Positions 1-8,984 of a stretch of DNA of 64,000 bases are shown piece after piece. Below the pieces are notes generated by a model. It ran no database searches. It was not told the DNA's origin and worked only from the letters and a program-made list of their open reading frames with translations. A program made the position numbers and the translations under genes. This stretch comes from Roseovarius pelagicus (GTDB lineage: Bacteria > Pseudomonadota > Alphaproteobacteria > Rhodobacterales > Rhodobacteraceae), in contig NZ_CP106738.1 in assembly GCF_025639885.1 (NCBI RefSeq), positions 1,488,001 through 1,552,000 on the forward strand, in the 5' to 3' direction. Position 1 is the stretch's first letter. Every line of letters starts with the position of its first letter.

Positions 1-13
1 AAAGGGTAGACCC

Positions 14-322
14 ATGATAAACCGAATGATCGGCGGCACCGCACTCGCCGCATGTCTCACAGGCAGTTTTCCGGCACTGGCCGCACCCAACTGCGCGCCG
101 CGTGACATCGTCGTGTCGCGCCTCGCCGACACCTATGGCGAAACACGGCACTCCATCGGTCTGGGCGCCAATAACGCCGTGGTCGAGGTTTTCGCCTCCG
201 ACGCCTCGGGCAGTTGGACAATCACTGTCACGTCGCCGACCGGCGTGACCTGCCTTGTCGCCAGCGGCATGGCGTTCGAAACGCTGGCCGAAGCGTTGCC
301 AGCACAGGGGAGCGATGCGTGA
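14..322 (+). CDS. Small secreted protein of unknown function
   Basis: A 102-residue protein with a short positive N-terminus, a hydrophobic stretch and an Ala-x-Ala-type cleavage site near residues 21-24, so it is probably exported by Sec. The mature part has two cysteines (about residues 27 and 80) that could form a periplasmic disulfide. An AAAGGG ribosome site lies at bases 1-6, just upstream of the ATG. I recognise no domain. It converges with the TauE/SafE gene 24 bp away. Third-position GC bias supports a real gene. Being secreted is well supported; its role is unknown. Confidence 0.7.
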   Translation: MINRMIGGTALAACLTGSFPALAAPNCAPRDIVVSRLADTYGETRHSIGLGANNAVVEVFASDASGSWTITVTSPTGVTCLVASGMAFETLAEALPAQGSDA

Positions 323-345
323 CCACCTCTTGCCCCAGCCTCAGG

Positions 346-1122
346 TCAAACCAGCGCATCCCAGATCAGCTTGGCCCCCGTCGCCGTCAACAACACATAG
401 GTTAACGCAAAGAATGCGCGCTCCGGGACAGCCCGGTGCGCGATCACGCCCAGCCACGCACCCAACAGGGCAAAGGGTGCTAGTACGATGTCGATCAGTA
501 ATGTCTGCGTGGTGAATATCCCCAGAAACCCATAGGGCACGGCCTTGGCGATGTTCACCATCCAGAACAGCAGCACCGTGGTCGCTTGGTATTCAGTCTT
601 GGTCAGCCCGCGCGACAGCAGATAAATCGCGGCAGGTGGTCCGCCCGCGTGGCTGACAAAGCTGGTGAACCCGGCCACCAGCCCGGCAACCGCCCCGCCC
701 CATGCAGGGATTTCCCCGCGCACGCGGCGCGCGGTGCCCAGTCGCCCCCATAGCTGCCAGCCCACGAACAGCAGACAAATCGCCCCGATCAGCAATCGCA
801 GCGCATCTGCGTCCGCCACCTGATACAACGCAGCCCCCAGTGCGACCCCCGGCATCCCGCCCAGCACCAACAGCCGCGCATCCGGCCAGCTCCATTGCCG
901 CCAATAGGGGCGTAGCGTCGCCAAATCGATCAGCATCAATACTGGCAGCATGATTCCCAGCGCCTGTCCCGGCGTCAGCGCGATCGCCAGCATACTTGCC
1001 CCGGCAAAGGCCGCACCCGATCCGAAGCCCCCTTTTGAGATTCCGGCAAAAATCGCCGCCAATGCCGCGAGCAGCCAGACACCCGGCGTCAACCCGAGCA
1101 GAGTGTTGATCTCAAGGGCCAT
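346..1122 (-). CDS. TauE/SafE-family sulfite/anion exporter permease
   Basis: A 258-residue, very hydrophobic protein with about eight predicted membrane helices. The Gly-rich N-terminal segment GISKGGFGSGAAF is typical of the TauE/SafE (formerly DUF81) family, and a second family-like repeat follows in the middle (GFTSFVSHAGGPPA). Members export sulfite, sulfoacetate or related organosulfur anions across the inner membrane, but many have no known substrate. No sulfur-metabolism genes sit beside it, so the substrate cannot be inferred here. The ATG at 1122 has only a weak ribosome site. It is divergent from the PRC-barrel gene. Confidence 0.88.
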   Translation of the reverse strand: MALEINTLLGLTPGVWLLAALAAIFAGISKGGFGSGAAFAGASMLAIALTPGQALGIMLPVLMLIDLATLRPYWRQWSWPDARLLVLGGMPGVALGAALYQVADADALRLLIGAICLLFVGWQLWGRLGTARRVRGEIPAWGGAVAGLVAGFTSFVSHAGGPPAAIYLLSRGLTKTEYQATTVLLFWMVNIAKAVPYGFLGIFTTQTLLIDIVLAPFALLGAWLGVIAHRAVPERAFFALTYVLLTATGAKLIWDALV

Positions 1123-1178
1123 CGTGGGGTGATTCCTATCTGCTCAGCTAAAAAATTTCACGTCTGGATGAATCGCCG

Positions 1179-1203
1179 GGAACCGACAGGGCGCATCCAC
1201 GTT
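1179..1203 (+). promoter_or_regulatory. Candidate EcfG-type general stress promoter
   Basis: GGAAC at 1179-1183 is followed after 16 bases by CGTT at 1200-1203. This equals the known EcfG/SigT -35 and -10 consensus of the alphaproteobacterial general stress response (GGAAC-N16/17-CGTT). It lies 61 bp upstream of the PRC-barrel gene start. The match was made by eye. Confidence 0.55.
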
Positions 1204-1263
1204 GATGTATCACACGGCGGCTCACGCCGTAAGCAGACAAAAATAGTGATTAAGGAGATGAAA

Positions 1264-2196
1264 ATGAAACGTTTTCTGACAACGACCGCGCTCGCCCTGA
1301 CGCTAGGCACTTCGGCTCTGGCAGAGGCACATGGCCCCATCGACTGGAGCGCCGAAATGGAACCGACCATGGGTCAGTTCTATGGTTCGGATCTGATCGG
1401 CATGCGTATTTACCGCGCCGAAAAGGATTATGAAACCGGCGGCGAAATCGCCCGCAGTGCCACGGATCAATGGGATGACATCGGTGAAATCAACGACCTG
1501 ATCATCAGCCAAGACGGCGAAGTTGACGCCGTGATCCTCGGGATCGGTGGTTTTCTAGGGATCGGTGAACGTGACGTTGCCATCCAGATGGATGCAATCC
1601 GCGTCCTGAATGAAACCGGCGACTCGGGTGATCGCTTCCTCGTGGTTAACGCCACCAAGGAGCAGCTTGAGACCGTGCCCGAATATGATCGTAGCGCTGC
1701 AATGACCGGTGCCCATGACGGCAACATGAAGACCGAAGCCGACATGGAAACCGATACAGCCATGGGCGCAGACACTGCCGACGCGAACAAGCCAGAGGCC
1801 GAAATCTCGCAGGAAAATGCGACGGCTGCGGACATGGACACGGATACGATGGCAAATGTGCCCACACTCAACCGGCCTGCAGTCGAACGTGAAGGTTATG
1901 CAGAGGTTGAACTGGTCGACGCCCGCAACTTTAGCGTCGACGACCTGCAAGGCGCCCGTGTCTATGGCATCAACGATGAGAATCTTGGCGAAATCTCCGA
2001 GCTTCTTGTCGAAGACGGCAAGTTGACCCGCGCTGTGGTCGATGTTGGCGGCTTCCTCGGAATGGGGGAAAAGCCGGTGGCCGTAGACTTTGAAACGCTG
2101 CAAATCCTGCAAAGTAGCAATGACGGATCACTGCTGATCTATCTCGACGCAACCGAGGAAAGCCTCGAAGCGCAACCAGAATATGAAGCCAGCTAA
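1264..2196 (+). CDS. Exported protein with two PRC-barrel domains
   Basis: A 310-residue protein with a Sec signal (MKRFLTTTALALTLGTSALA) and two PRC-barrel-like domains, roughly residues 38-130 and 210-300. Both contain a GGFLG(I/M)GE motif. The linker (about residues 145-205) is acidic and rich in Met, Asp and Thr. PRC-barrel proteins of this type are common stress-inducible envelope proteins in Rhizobiales and Rhodobacterales; their biochemical role is not established. The start at 1264 has AAGGAG six bases upstream; an ATG at 1258 would abut the ribosome site. A GGAAC-N16-CGTT promoter precedes the gene, suggesting EcfG control. Confidence 0.85.
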   Translation: MKRFLTTTALALTLGTSALAEAHGPIDWSAEMEPTMGQFYGSDLIGMRIYRAEKDYETGGEIARSATDQWDDIGEINDLIISQDGEVDAVILGIGGFLGIGERDVAIQMDAIRVLNETGDSGDRFLVVNATKEQLETVPEYDRSAAMTGAHDGNMKTEADMETDTAMGADTADANKPEAEISQENATAADMDTDTMANVPTLNRPAVEREGYAEVELVDARNFSVDDLQGARVYGINDENLGEISELLVEDGKLTRAVVDVGGFLGMGEKPVAVDFETLQILQSSNDGSLLIYLDATEESLEAQPEYEAS

Positions 2197-2217
2197 CCGT
2201 CTGGACTATCACATCAG

Positions 2218-2244
2218 GGCCGTCCCAATCGGGGCGGCCTTTTT
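2218..2244 (+). terminator. Rho-independent terminator after the PRC-barrel gene
   Basis: A 9-bp stem, GGCCGTCCC (2218-2226) with GGGGCGGCC (2231-2239), contains one G-U pair and a 4-base loop. TTTTT follows at 2240-2244. It lies 22 bp after the stop codon at 2196. Confidence 0.8.
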
Positions 2245-2301
2245 GCGTTGTGCGCACGCGCCGCAGCATGCTGGCTTGCACGTGCGCCAGCGATTGGATA
2301 G

Positions 2302-3301
<1,000 letters not shown>

Positions 3302-3323
3302 TCCGAGTTTACGTGACTGAAAA

Positions 3324-3352
3324 GGCCCCGGTAGATACTCCGGGGCCTTTTT
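3324..3352 (+). terminator. Rho-independent terminator after mdh
   Basis: A perfect 8-bp stem, GGCCCCGG (3324-3331) with CCGGGGCC (3340-3347), has an 8-base loop. TTTTT follows at 3348-3352. It separates mdh from the downstream lipoprotein, so mdh is probably not co-transcribed with sucC. Confidence 0.88.
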
Positions 3353-3421
3353 GGTATCAGGCGGTTGGTTGCCTGTGCGTCGTTAACCGGGCGATCTGGC
3401 CCTCTAATTATCTGGGATAGA

Positions 3422-3973
3422 ATGATGATCAAGCTTGGCTCATGGTTCCTGATTGTGGCAGCGTTTTTGACGATTGCAGGCTGCGGCGCAACGCCCACCA
3501 TTGAACCGGTTGAACAAAACGACATCACCAAACTGGCGACTCAGATTCAGGGATTGGGGTCGGGCGTGGCCCCCGCAGAGGCCGAACGCGCCGCCGAAAT
3601 CGCCTACAGGTATTCGCTCCAGCTGGCACAGGAATATCAGGTCACCGATCCGCCGCTTGTCCACAATGCCAAGGTGATTCACGGCTATCGCCCGCGTGGT
3701 CTATGCAATCATTGGACCGAAGACCTGAACAAGCGTCTGAAACAAGAACACTTTCGCACGCTGTCACTCCATTGGGCGATCTCGCCCCCGACCCCGTTCC
3801 GGATCATCCATCACACGGTCATCATCAGCGCGCGGGGCGACACACTTGACGACGGCATTGTTCTGGATCCCTGGCGCAACAGCGGCGCTCTCTTTTGGTC
3901 AAAAACCAAAGCAGACGATCATTACAATTGGCGGCCCCGCATGGAAGTCCGCGAAGAATTGCTAAACGGGTAA
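3422..3973 (+). CDS. Predicted lipoprotein of unknown function
   Basis: A 183-residue protein beginning with Met-Met (ATG at 3422 and 3425), a hydrophobic segment and a lipobox (TIAGC, Cys at about residue 20), so it should be lipid-anchored. The mature part is moderately conserved-looking: a helical region with a Leu/Ala pattern, then a HGYRPRGLCNHW segment, an IHHTVIISARG segment and a VLDPWRNSG segment. These resemble a His/Cys/Asp-containing papain-like fold, but that is only a guess. The gene stands alone between the mdh terminator and the sigma factor module. Confidence 0.75.
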   Translation: MMIKLGSWFLIVAAFLTIAGCGATPTIEPVEQNDITKLATQIQGLGSGVAPAEAERAAEIAYRYSLQLAQEYQVTDPPLVHNAKVIHGYRPRGLCNHWTEDLNKRLKQEHFRTLSLHWAISPPTPFRIIHHTVIISARGDTLDDGIVLDPWRNSGALFWSKTKADDHYNWRPRMEVREELLNG

Positions 3974-4074
3974 AACACGTCAGACGCAAGCTAGGGCGCC
4001 GCTCTAGTACACTCATCGCCCGCCCACTGTCACAAGATAGTCGGCGGGTCACTGGACGGGCGCGCACTACTGCG

Positions 4075-4080
4075 GGAACC
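4075..4080 (+). promoter_or_regulatory. Possible ECF -35 element (GGAACC)
   Basis: GGAACC lies 73 bp before the first gene of the sigma factor module and would suit an autoregulated ECF promoter. No clear -10 follows at the expected distance: 16 bases downstream reads CATC, not CGTT. A small dyad, GTGCCA-N5-TGGCAC at 4111-4127, lies between it and the gene. Confidence 0.25.
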
Positions 4081-4152
4081 TTTCCAGATTTCCTGCATCA
4101 AAGGGATCGAGTGCCAACAAATGGCACTGCTATCCCTATGAAAGGAAATCAG

Positions 4153-4572
4153 ATGATCAAACCCCTGTTCTTGAGCGCAGCATTCTTGGCTACATCAGTC
4201 ACATTCGCGGTTGCCCATGACGAGAAAGCATTACTTCAATCCCCTCCCGGTGACCCTTTTGTTCAGGTGAGTAAGGTCTTGCCTCTGCCCGACTTTCTGC
4301 CCGGTTTGGGGACATTGTTCGTGGACCCCGAAAAACTGCCAGCCGGTCCGTTCCTTGCCTATGACCATGATGGCAAACTGTCCGCGTCTGTATACATGAC
4401 ACCGCTGGAAGATCTTCAGAACGGCACCGCCTACGACGACCTCGCGATCGGGATGCATAACGTTAGTTCCGTTGATGTTTACTACAACGCAGGGCATCCC
4501 GGCGTCGAGAAACCTCATGCTCATGTCGTGCTGTATCATGATCCCGAGGCCAAGGAGCGGCTGGCAAAATGA
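4153..4572 (+). CDS. Small exported protein, possibly DUF5602/TTHB210-like
   Basis: A 139-residue protein with a Sec signal peptide cleaved near VAHDEKA (residues 18-20). The mature part contains LPDFLPGLGTLFVDP, then LPAGPFLAYDHDGKL, and ends with a His cluster (KPHAHVVLYHD). This pattern reminds me of DUF5602/TTHB210-like exported proteins, but I am not certain. The His cluster could bind a metal. The start at 4153 is preferred to 4138 because AAGGAA sits at the right distance. Its stop overlaps the cupredoxin start by four bases (ATGA), so the two are translationally coupled. It is the first gene of the cupredoxin-ECF module. Confidence 0.75.
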   Translation: MIKPLFLSAAFLATSVTFAVAHDEKALLQSPPGDPFVQVSKVLPLPDFLPGLGTLFVDPEKLPAGPFLAYDHDGKLSASVYMTPLEDLQNGTAYDDLAIGMHNVSSVDVYYNAGHPGVEKPHAHVVLYHDPEAKERLAK

Positions 4573-5099
4573 TCCTCGCCCGACGCAGATTTCTGAAGAT
4601 GGGAGGTGGCTTCATTGCCACTCTCTCGCTCTCGACGCCGATGCGTGCTGCAACAGTGCAGACCATCAAGATGGAAGGCTCTGCACGAGGCGAGCGCATT
4701 TGGTTTTCACCAAACGGTTTGGCGATCTCGCCCGGCACGACCCTCCGCTTTGTAAACCGCGATCAGGGGAATGCACATACAGCCACCGCATATTGCCCCG
4801 AACTTTACGATCGGGCACGCCGCATTCCAAAGGCTGCCGCACCATGGGACAGTGGCTTTCTCTTGCCTGACGAAAGTTTTGAAGTCACGCTGACGGTACC
4901 CGGTGTCTACGATTACTACTGCATTCCGCACGAAATGGCCGCCATGGTCGGGCGCATCGTCGTCGGCCAACCGGGCGACCCCGGTTGGCAGTACCCCAAC
5001 CCGGACACTGACGACATAGCGCCGGAGGCATTGACTGCCCTGCCGACGGTCGAAACTATTCTGACCTATGGACGGGTCGAACCAGAGGACGCCACATGA
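4569..5099 (+). CDS. Tat-exported cupredoxin (plastocyanin/azurin-type copper protein)
   Basis: A 176-residue protein with a Tat-type N-terminus (RRRFLKMGGG, residues 5-14) followed by a hydrophobic segment. A single cupredoxin domain spans about residues 40-133. A full type-1 copper ligand set is visible: His70, Cys118, His121 and Met126, with the C-x2-H-x4-M spacing known from pseudoazurin. It should carry one electron in the periplasm or act as a copper or oxidant sensor. About 40 residues beyond the domain are unlike classic pseudoazurins. It overlaps both neighbours by four bases, tying it to the sigma factor downstream. Function within the module is inferred only from context. Confidence 0.87.
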   Translation: MILARRRFLKMGGGFIATLSLSTPMRAATVQTIKMEGSARGERIWFSPNGLAISPGTTLRFVNRDQGNAHTATAYCPELYDRARRIPKAAAPWDSGFLLPDESFEVTLTVPGVYDYYCIPHEMAAMVGRIVVGQPGDPGWQYPNPDTDDIAPEALTALPTVETILTYGRVEPEDAT

Positions 5100-5803
5100 A
5101 TGTCCGACCAAACCATCAAGCCATCGCACCTGCCGAAACAACCATTCCGGAGGCCGAGTTGGTCCGCGCCGCCAGAGAAGGTAGCGAAAGCGCTGTGCGA
5201 GAATTGATTCGGCGGATGAATCCGCGCCTCTTCAGGATTGCCCGTGGCATCACCGCCAGCAACACCGAGGCAGAGGATGTGGTGCAGGAAACCTACCTCA
5301 AGGCTTTCACCCGGTTGGATACATTTCGTGGTGACGCGCAATTTGCCACTTGGGTGACAAGCATCGCGATCAATACCGCCCGAATGCATGTTCGCTCTGC
5401 CCGACCACAAGAGGAATACAACACCGTGGCCGAAGATGATAACAGCACCAACTCCGTTCTTACCTTTCCCGGTCAGGCTCCGGATCGACCAGAGGCCGCA
5501 CTTGGACGTGCGCAAATGCGCGTTCTCTTAGAGCAAACGGTTGCGGATTTGCCTGCGCATTTGCGCCTTCCCTTTTTGATGCGCGAAGCCGAAGGCATGA
5601 GTGTGCTCACCATCGCAAGGGACCTGTCCCTTAATCCGGTCACGGTAAAGACACGTCTGTTTCGCGCGCGACGCCGGTTGCGCAACGCTCTACAGGAAAA
5701 CATCCAAGGCGGGTTTGACGCTATATTTCCATTTGATGGGGCACGCTGCGTGGGTATGGCGAACCGGGTCGTGGCAGAATTGAAGTCCAAGCGGCATATA
5801 TGA
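5096..5803 (+). CDS. ECF-family RNA polymerase sigma factor
   Basis: A 235-residue sigma-70-family factor. Region 2 spans about residues 25-105 (AEDVVQETYLKAFTRL, then FATWVTSIAINTAR). A linker rich in Asp, Asn and Ser follows (about 105-140). Region 4 with its helix-turn-helix spans about residues 145-200 (LPAHLRLPFLMREAEGMSV, then NPVTVKTRLFRARRRLR). An extra 35-residue C-terminal tail follows. It overlaps the cupredoxin gene by ATGA. No anti-sigma factor (zinc-binding ASD or membrane type) is encoded next to it, which is unusual. One of the two exported partners may take part in signal control; this is inference. Confidence 0.9.
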   Translation: MNVRPNHQAIAPAETTIPEAELVRAAREGSESAVRELIRRMNPRLFRIARGITASNTEAEDVVQETYLKAFTRLDTFRGDAQFATWVTSIAINTARMHVRSARPQEEYNTVAEDDNSTNSVLTFPGQAPDRPEAALGRAQMRVLLEQTVADLPAHLRLPFLMREAEGMSVLTIARDLSLNPVTVKTRLFRARRRLRNALQENIQGGFDAIFPFDGARCVGMANRVVAELKSKRHI

Positions 5804-5833
5804 TGCAGCCAGACATTAACGCTCCGCGATAAC

Positions 5834-5868
5834 GCGCCGCCGATACGCCTTTTCCGCTTCGGCGGCGC
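5834..5868. terminator. Hairpin downstream of the sigma factor gene, possible terminator
   Basis: A perfect 10-bp stem, GCGCCGCCGA (5834-5843) with TCGGCGGCGC (5859-5868), has a 15-base loop. It starts 30 bp after the sigma factor stop. No T-run follows on the + strand, so it may be a weak terminator or an mRNA 3' stabiliser. Confidence 0.4.
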
Positions 5869-5920
5869 AGTTACATGATCCTGATCGGGTCATTTGATTC
5901 TATCGAACTCTGGTTCACCG

Positions 5921-5964
5921 GCCATTTGTGATCACACGATTTATCCGTGTGATCACAAAATGGC
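5921..5964. promoter_or_regulatory. Large dyad with two TGTGATCACA operators upstream of sucC
   Basis: An 18-bp arm, GCCATTTGTGATCACACG (5921-5938), is repeated in inverted form at 5946-5964 with one extra A. Each arm contains the 10-bp self-palindrome TGTGATCACA (5927-5936 and 5948-5957). The two cores are exactly 21 bp apart centre to centre, two helical turns. It lies 103 bp before sucC. This looks like a paired operator for a dimeric regulator acting on the TCA operon; which regulator is unknown. Confidence 0.6.
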
Positions 5965-6066
5965 ATTATTCACCAAAATTGCGCGAAACTCGCACAAAGC
6001 CGTTTAAACTATGTCCATCCTTGTGGGTATAACTGTGCCAACACCAGCAACACGGGGACTGCCCAC

Positions 6067-7260
6067 ATGAACATCCACGAGTATCAGGCCAAATCTCTTT
6101 TGCGCTCCTACGGCGCACCGGTCTCGGACGGGCGCGTCGTGCTCCGCGCCGAAGAGGCCAAGACCGCAGCAGGCGAGATGGATGGCCCGCTTTGGGTGGT
6201 CAAGGCGCAGATTCACGCCGGCGGGCGCGGCAAGGGCAAATTCAAGGAACCCGGCGCTGGCGAAGCAGGCGGCGTGCGTCTGGCCAAATCGGTCGAAGAG
6301 GCCGCCGATGAGGCGAAAAAGATGCTGGGTCGCACCCTCGTAACCAAACAGACCGGCCCGGCGGGCAAACAGGTCAACCGCATCTATATCGAGGATGGCT
6401 CGGGCATCGAAACCGAGATGTACCTCGCCATTCTGGTCGACCGCCAAACCAGCCGCGTCAGCTTTGTCTGCTCGACAGAGGGCGGCATGGACATCGAGGA
6501 AGTCGCAGAAAAGACGCCCGAAAAAATCCTCAGCTTCTCGGTCGACCCGGCCACGGGCTATCAGCCCTATCACGGCCGCCGCATCGCCTTTAACCTCGGT
6601 CTGGAGGGCGCGCAGGTCAAACAATGCGTCAAGCTGATGGGCACGCTCTACAAGCTGTTCCTCGACAAGGACATGGAGATGCTGGAGATCAACCCGCTGA
6701 TCGTGACCGACAAGGGTGATCTGAAATGTCTTGATGCCAAGATGGGTTTTGACAGTAACGCGGTCTACCGCCACGCCGACATCGCCGAGCTGCGCGACGT
6801 GACCGAAGAAGACCCCAAGGAACTGGAAGCGTCGAAATACGACCTGAACTATATCGCGCTGGATGGCGAAATCGGCTGCATGGTTAACGGCGCGGGTCTT
6901 GCCATGGCCACGATGGATATCATCAAACTTTACGGCGCAGAGCCTGCCAACTTCCTCGACGTCGGCGGCGGTGCCACCAAGGAGAAGGTTACCGAGGCGT
7001 TCAAGATCATCACCTCTGATCCGCAAGTCAAAGGCATCCTCGTGAACATTTTCGGCGGCATCATGCGCTGCGACGTCATCGCCGAGGGCGTTGTCGCTGC
7101 TGTGAAAGAGGTCGGTCTGAAGGTGCCGCTGGTCGTGCGTCTTGAGGGCACCAACGTCGAAAAGGGCAAGGAGATCATCAACAACTCCGACGTCGACGTG
7201 ATCGCCGCGGATAACCTGAAGGATGGTGCCGAGAAGATCGTGAAGGCAGTTAAGGGTTAA
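6067..7260 (+). CDS. sucC: Succinyl-CoA synthetase, beta subunit
   Basis: ADP-forming succinate-CoA ligase beta chain, the nucleotide-binding half of SucCD, which couples succinyl-CoA to succinate with ATP/GTP formation. It is 397 residues, the normal length. Seen: the N-terminal [16 protein letters not shown], the ATP-grasp segment [17 protein letters not shown], the LEINPL motif, and the C-terminal CoA-ligase region with [15 protein letters not shown] and the VRLEGTN segment. It starts the sucC-to-lpd gene run. Its partner sucD is not adjacent but lies about 840 bp downstream behind two small exported-protein genes. A paired operator-like dyad precedes it. Confidence 0.97.
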   Translation: MNIHEYQAKSLLRSYGAPVSDGRVVLRAEEAKTAAGEMDGPLWVVKAQIHAGGRGKGKFKEPGAGEAGGVRLAKSVEEAADEAKKMLGRTLVTKQTGPAGKQVNRIYIEDGSGIETEMYLAILVDRQTSRVSFVCSTEGGMDIEEVAEKTPEKILSFSVDPATGYQPYHGRRIAFNLGLEGAQVKQCVKLMGTLYKLFLDKDMEMLEINPLIVTDKGDLKCLDAKMGFDSNAVYRHADIAELRDVTEEDPKELEASKYDLNYIALDGEIGCMVNGAGLAMATMDIIKLYGAEPANFLDVGGGATKEKVTEAFKIITSDPQVKGILVNIFGGIMRCDVIAEGVVAAVKEVGLKVPLVVRLEGTNVEKGKEIINNSDVDVIAADNLKDGAEKIVKAVKG

Positions 7261-7336
7261 GCGCGCAGGGTGGGTGTTCTGCCCACCCGACGCAACAGGC
7301 CCGCAAACGCCCGCAACCGACAGAAAGGTGACGCCA

Positions 7337-7858
7337 ATGCGCAGAAATACGATGCTCGCCGCAGTCCTCATCGTCGTCGCTCCATGGCCCGCCTCCGCAC
7401 AGGTGCTGGAGGAACTGACTATGCAAATGCGGGGCAGCGATGCTGTGTGGCGCATGCAGGGCGGTTTTGCCGCCTGTCTCGGGGGCTTTGACGGCCCTTC
7501 AGAGCCCGCGCAGACCGTCAACAACTTCACGTTTATGGAATGGACCGCAGGCGGCGCCTATGGCGGCCTCACCGAATACAACTACAAGGACAGTACCGCG
7601 ATCATCGCCGACGATGGGACATTCTGCGAGATTGCCGATTTCTCCGTCACTCAGTCACAGGCCGCCGAGATCGTGCGCCGGACGTTCGCCGAAATGGGTC
7701 AATCACTCTGGCCGGAATCCAAAACCGCAGCAGGCTGTACCGCATTCACCTCGCCCCAAGGTCGCGTGATCGAGGTAACGAGCGGCGGACAGGATCCGAT
7801 CTGTGGCGACACCCCGACCAGCGCCATCCGCGTCTGGAACGAAGGACAGAACCAATGA
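7337..7858 (+). CDS. Secreted protein of unknown function between sucC and sucD
   Basis: A 173-residue protein with a Sec signal (cleavage near PASAQ, about residue 22) and five cysteines in the mature part. I recognise no named domain. GAAAGG lies eight bases before the ATG at 7337, which sets the start. The stop overlaps the next gene by four bases (ATGA). Genes of this kind between sucC and sucD are, as I recall, frequent in Rhodobacteraceae, but no link to succinyl-CoA synthetase is known. Codon use matches the neighbours, so it is not a recent insertion. Confidence 0.78.
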   Translation: MRRNTMLAAVLIVVAPWPASAQVLEELTMQMRGSDAVWRMQGGFAACLGGFDGPSEPAQTVNNFTFMEWTAGGAYGGLTEYNYKDSTAIIADDGTFCEIADFSVTQSQAAEIVRRTFAEMGQSLWPESKTAAGCTAFTSPQGRVIEVTSGGQDPICGDTPTSAIRVWNEGQNQ

Positions 7859-8049
7859 CCTCAACAACGATCAAGGTAGGTCTTGCCGGCCTCGGGCTTC
7901 TGGCTCTCAGCGCCTGCAACGACCCGTCCAACGACGGCATTCGCAACCATCCGCAATCCGAACCGCACATCACCTACATCTATTCTCAGGCGACCCCGCA
8001 ACCTTGCGGCACACACGTCGCCGGACACAGCTGCACCGCATTCACCTAA
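7855..8049 (+). CDS. Small predicted lipoprotein between sucC and sucD
   Basis: A 64-residue protein with a signal sequence ending in a lipobox (ALSAC, Cys about residue 22). The mature peptide of about 43 residues has two further cysteines ([11 protein letters not shown]) that could form a disulfide loop. Start ATG overlaps the previous stop (ATGA), so it is translationally coupled. No known family recognised. Lipidation is predicted from the lipobox only. Confidence 0.68.
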   Translation: MTSTTIKVGLAGLGLLALSACNDPSNDGIRNHPQSEPHITYIYSQATPQPCGTHVAGHSCTAFT

Positions 8050-8102
8050 ACCGTGACACAGACCAAGCGGGCCACCCGGCCCACCGAAGGAGAAAAGACA
8101 CA

Positions 8103-8984
8103 ATGGCAGTCCTTATCGACGAAAATACGCGCGTGATCTGTCAGGGCCTTACCGGCTCTCAGGGCACGTTCCATACGGAGCAGGCCATCGCCTATGGCAC
8201 CAAGATGGTCGGCGGCGTAACTCCGGGCAAAGGCGGCCAGACGCACCTGGATCTGCCAGTCTATAACTCGGTCCACGAGGCACGGCACGAAACGCAGGCC
8301 AATGCGTCTGTGATCTACGTCCCGCCCCCCTTTGCCGCCGATTCAATTCTGGAGGCGATCGACGCCGAAATGGAAGTGATCATCTGCATCACCGAAGGGA
8401 TCCCGGTCCTCGACATGATGCGCGTCAAACGCGCGCTCGAAGGATCGAAATCCCGGCTCGTCGGGCCAAACTGCCCCGGTGTCATCACACCCGACGCCTG
8501 CAAGATCGGCATCATGCCCGGCCACATCCACAAACGCGGCTCCTGCGGCGTGCTGTCACGTTCGGGCACGCTGACCTACGAGGCGGTCAAACAGACCACC
8601 GATCTGGGTCTGGGTCAGTCCACTGCCGTGGGTATCGGCGGCGACCCGATCAAAGGGACCGAGCATATCGACGTGCTGGAATGGTTCTTGGCCGACGACG
8701 AAACCCAGTCAATCATCATGATTGGCGAAATCGGCGGCAGCGCCGAAGAAGAAGCCGCACAATTCCTGATTGATGAAAAGAAGAAAGGTCGCTGGAAACC
8801 CACCGCAGGGTTCATCGCCGGTCGCACCGCCCCTCCGGGCCGCCGCATGGGCCATGCTGGCGCCATCGTCGCCGGCGGCAAAGGCGGCGCCGAAGACAAG
8901 ATCGAAGCGATGCGCGCCGCTGGCATCGTTGTCGCCGACAGCCCCGCCGGTCTGGGCGAGGCCGTGATGGAAGCAATCGGGTGA
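8103..8984 (+). CDS. sucD: Succinyl-CoA synthetase, alpha subunit
   Basis: The CoA-binding, phosphohistidine-carrying alpha chain of ADP-forming succinate-CoA ligase. It is 293 residues, normal length. Seen: the N-terminal CoA-binding Rossmann motif [16 protein letters not shown], the GPNCPG segment, and the region around the catalytic histidine, [17 protein letters not shown] (His near residue 250). A GGAG-type ribosome site (CGAAGGAG) precedes the ATG at 8103. The stop TGA overlaps the next gene's ATG by one base. Confidence 0.97.
   Translation: MAVLIDENTRVICQGLTGSQGTFHTEQAIAYGTKMVGGVTPGKGGQTHLDLPVYNSVHEARHETQANASVIYVPPPFAADSILEAIDAEMEVIICITEGIPVLDMMRVKRALEGSKSRLVGPNCPGVITPDACKIGIMPGHIHKRGSCGVLSRSGTLTYEAVKQTTDLGLGQSTAVGIGGDPIKGTEHIDVLEWFLADDETQSIIMIGEIGGSAEEEAAQFLIDEKKKGRWKPTAGFIAGRTAPPGRRMGHAGAIVAGGKGGAEDKIEAMRAAGIVVADSPAGLGEAVMEAIG

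Noticed and set aside
4075..4098. EcfG promoter before the sigma factor module
   Set aside because: GGAACC is present but the CGTT element is missing at 16-17 bases, so only a weak -35 note is kept.
6004..7530. A 508-codon open frame on the minus strand across sucC
   Set aside because: It is the antisense shadow of sucC and a neighbour, has no ribosome site and a low-complexity composition, and the + strand gene is certain.
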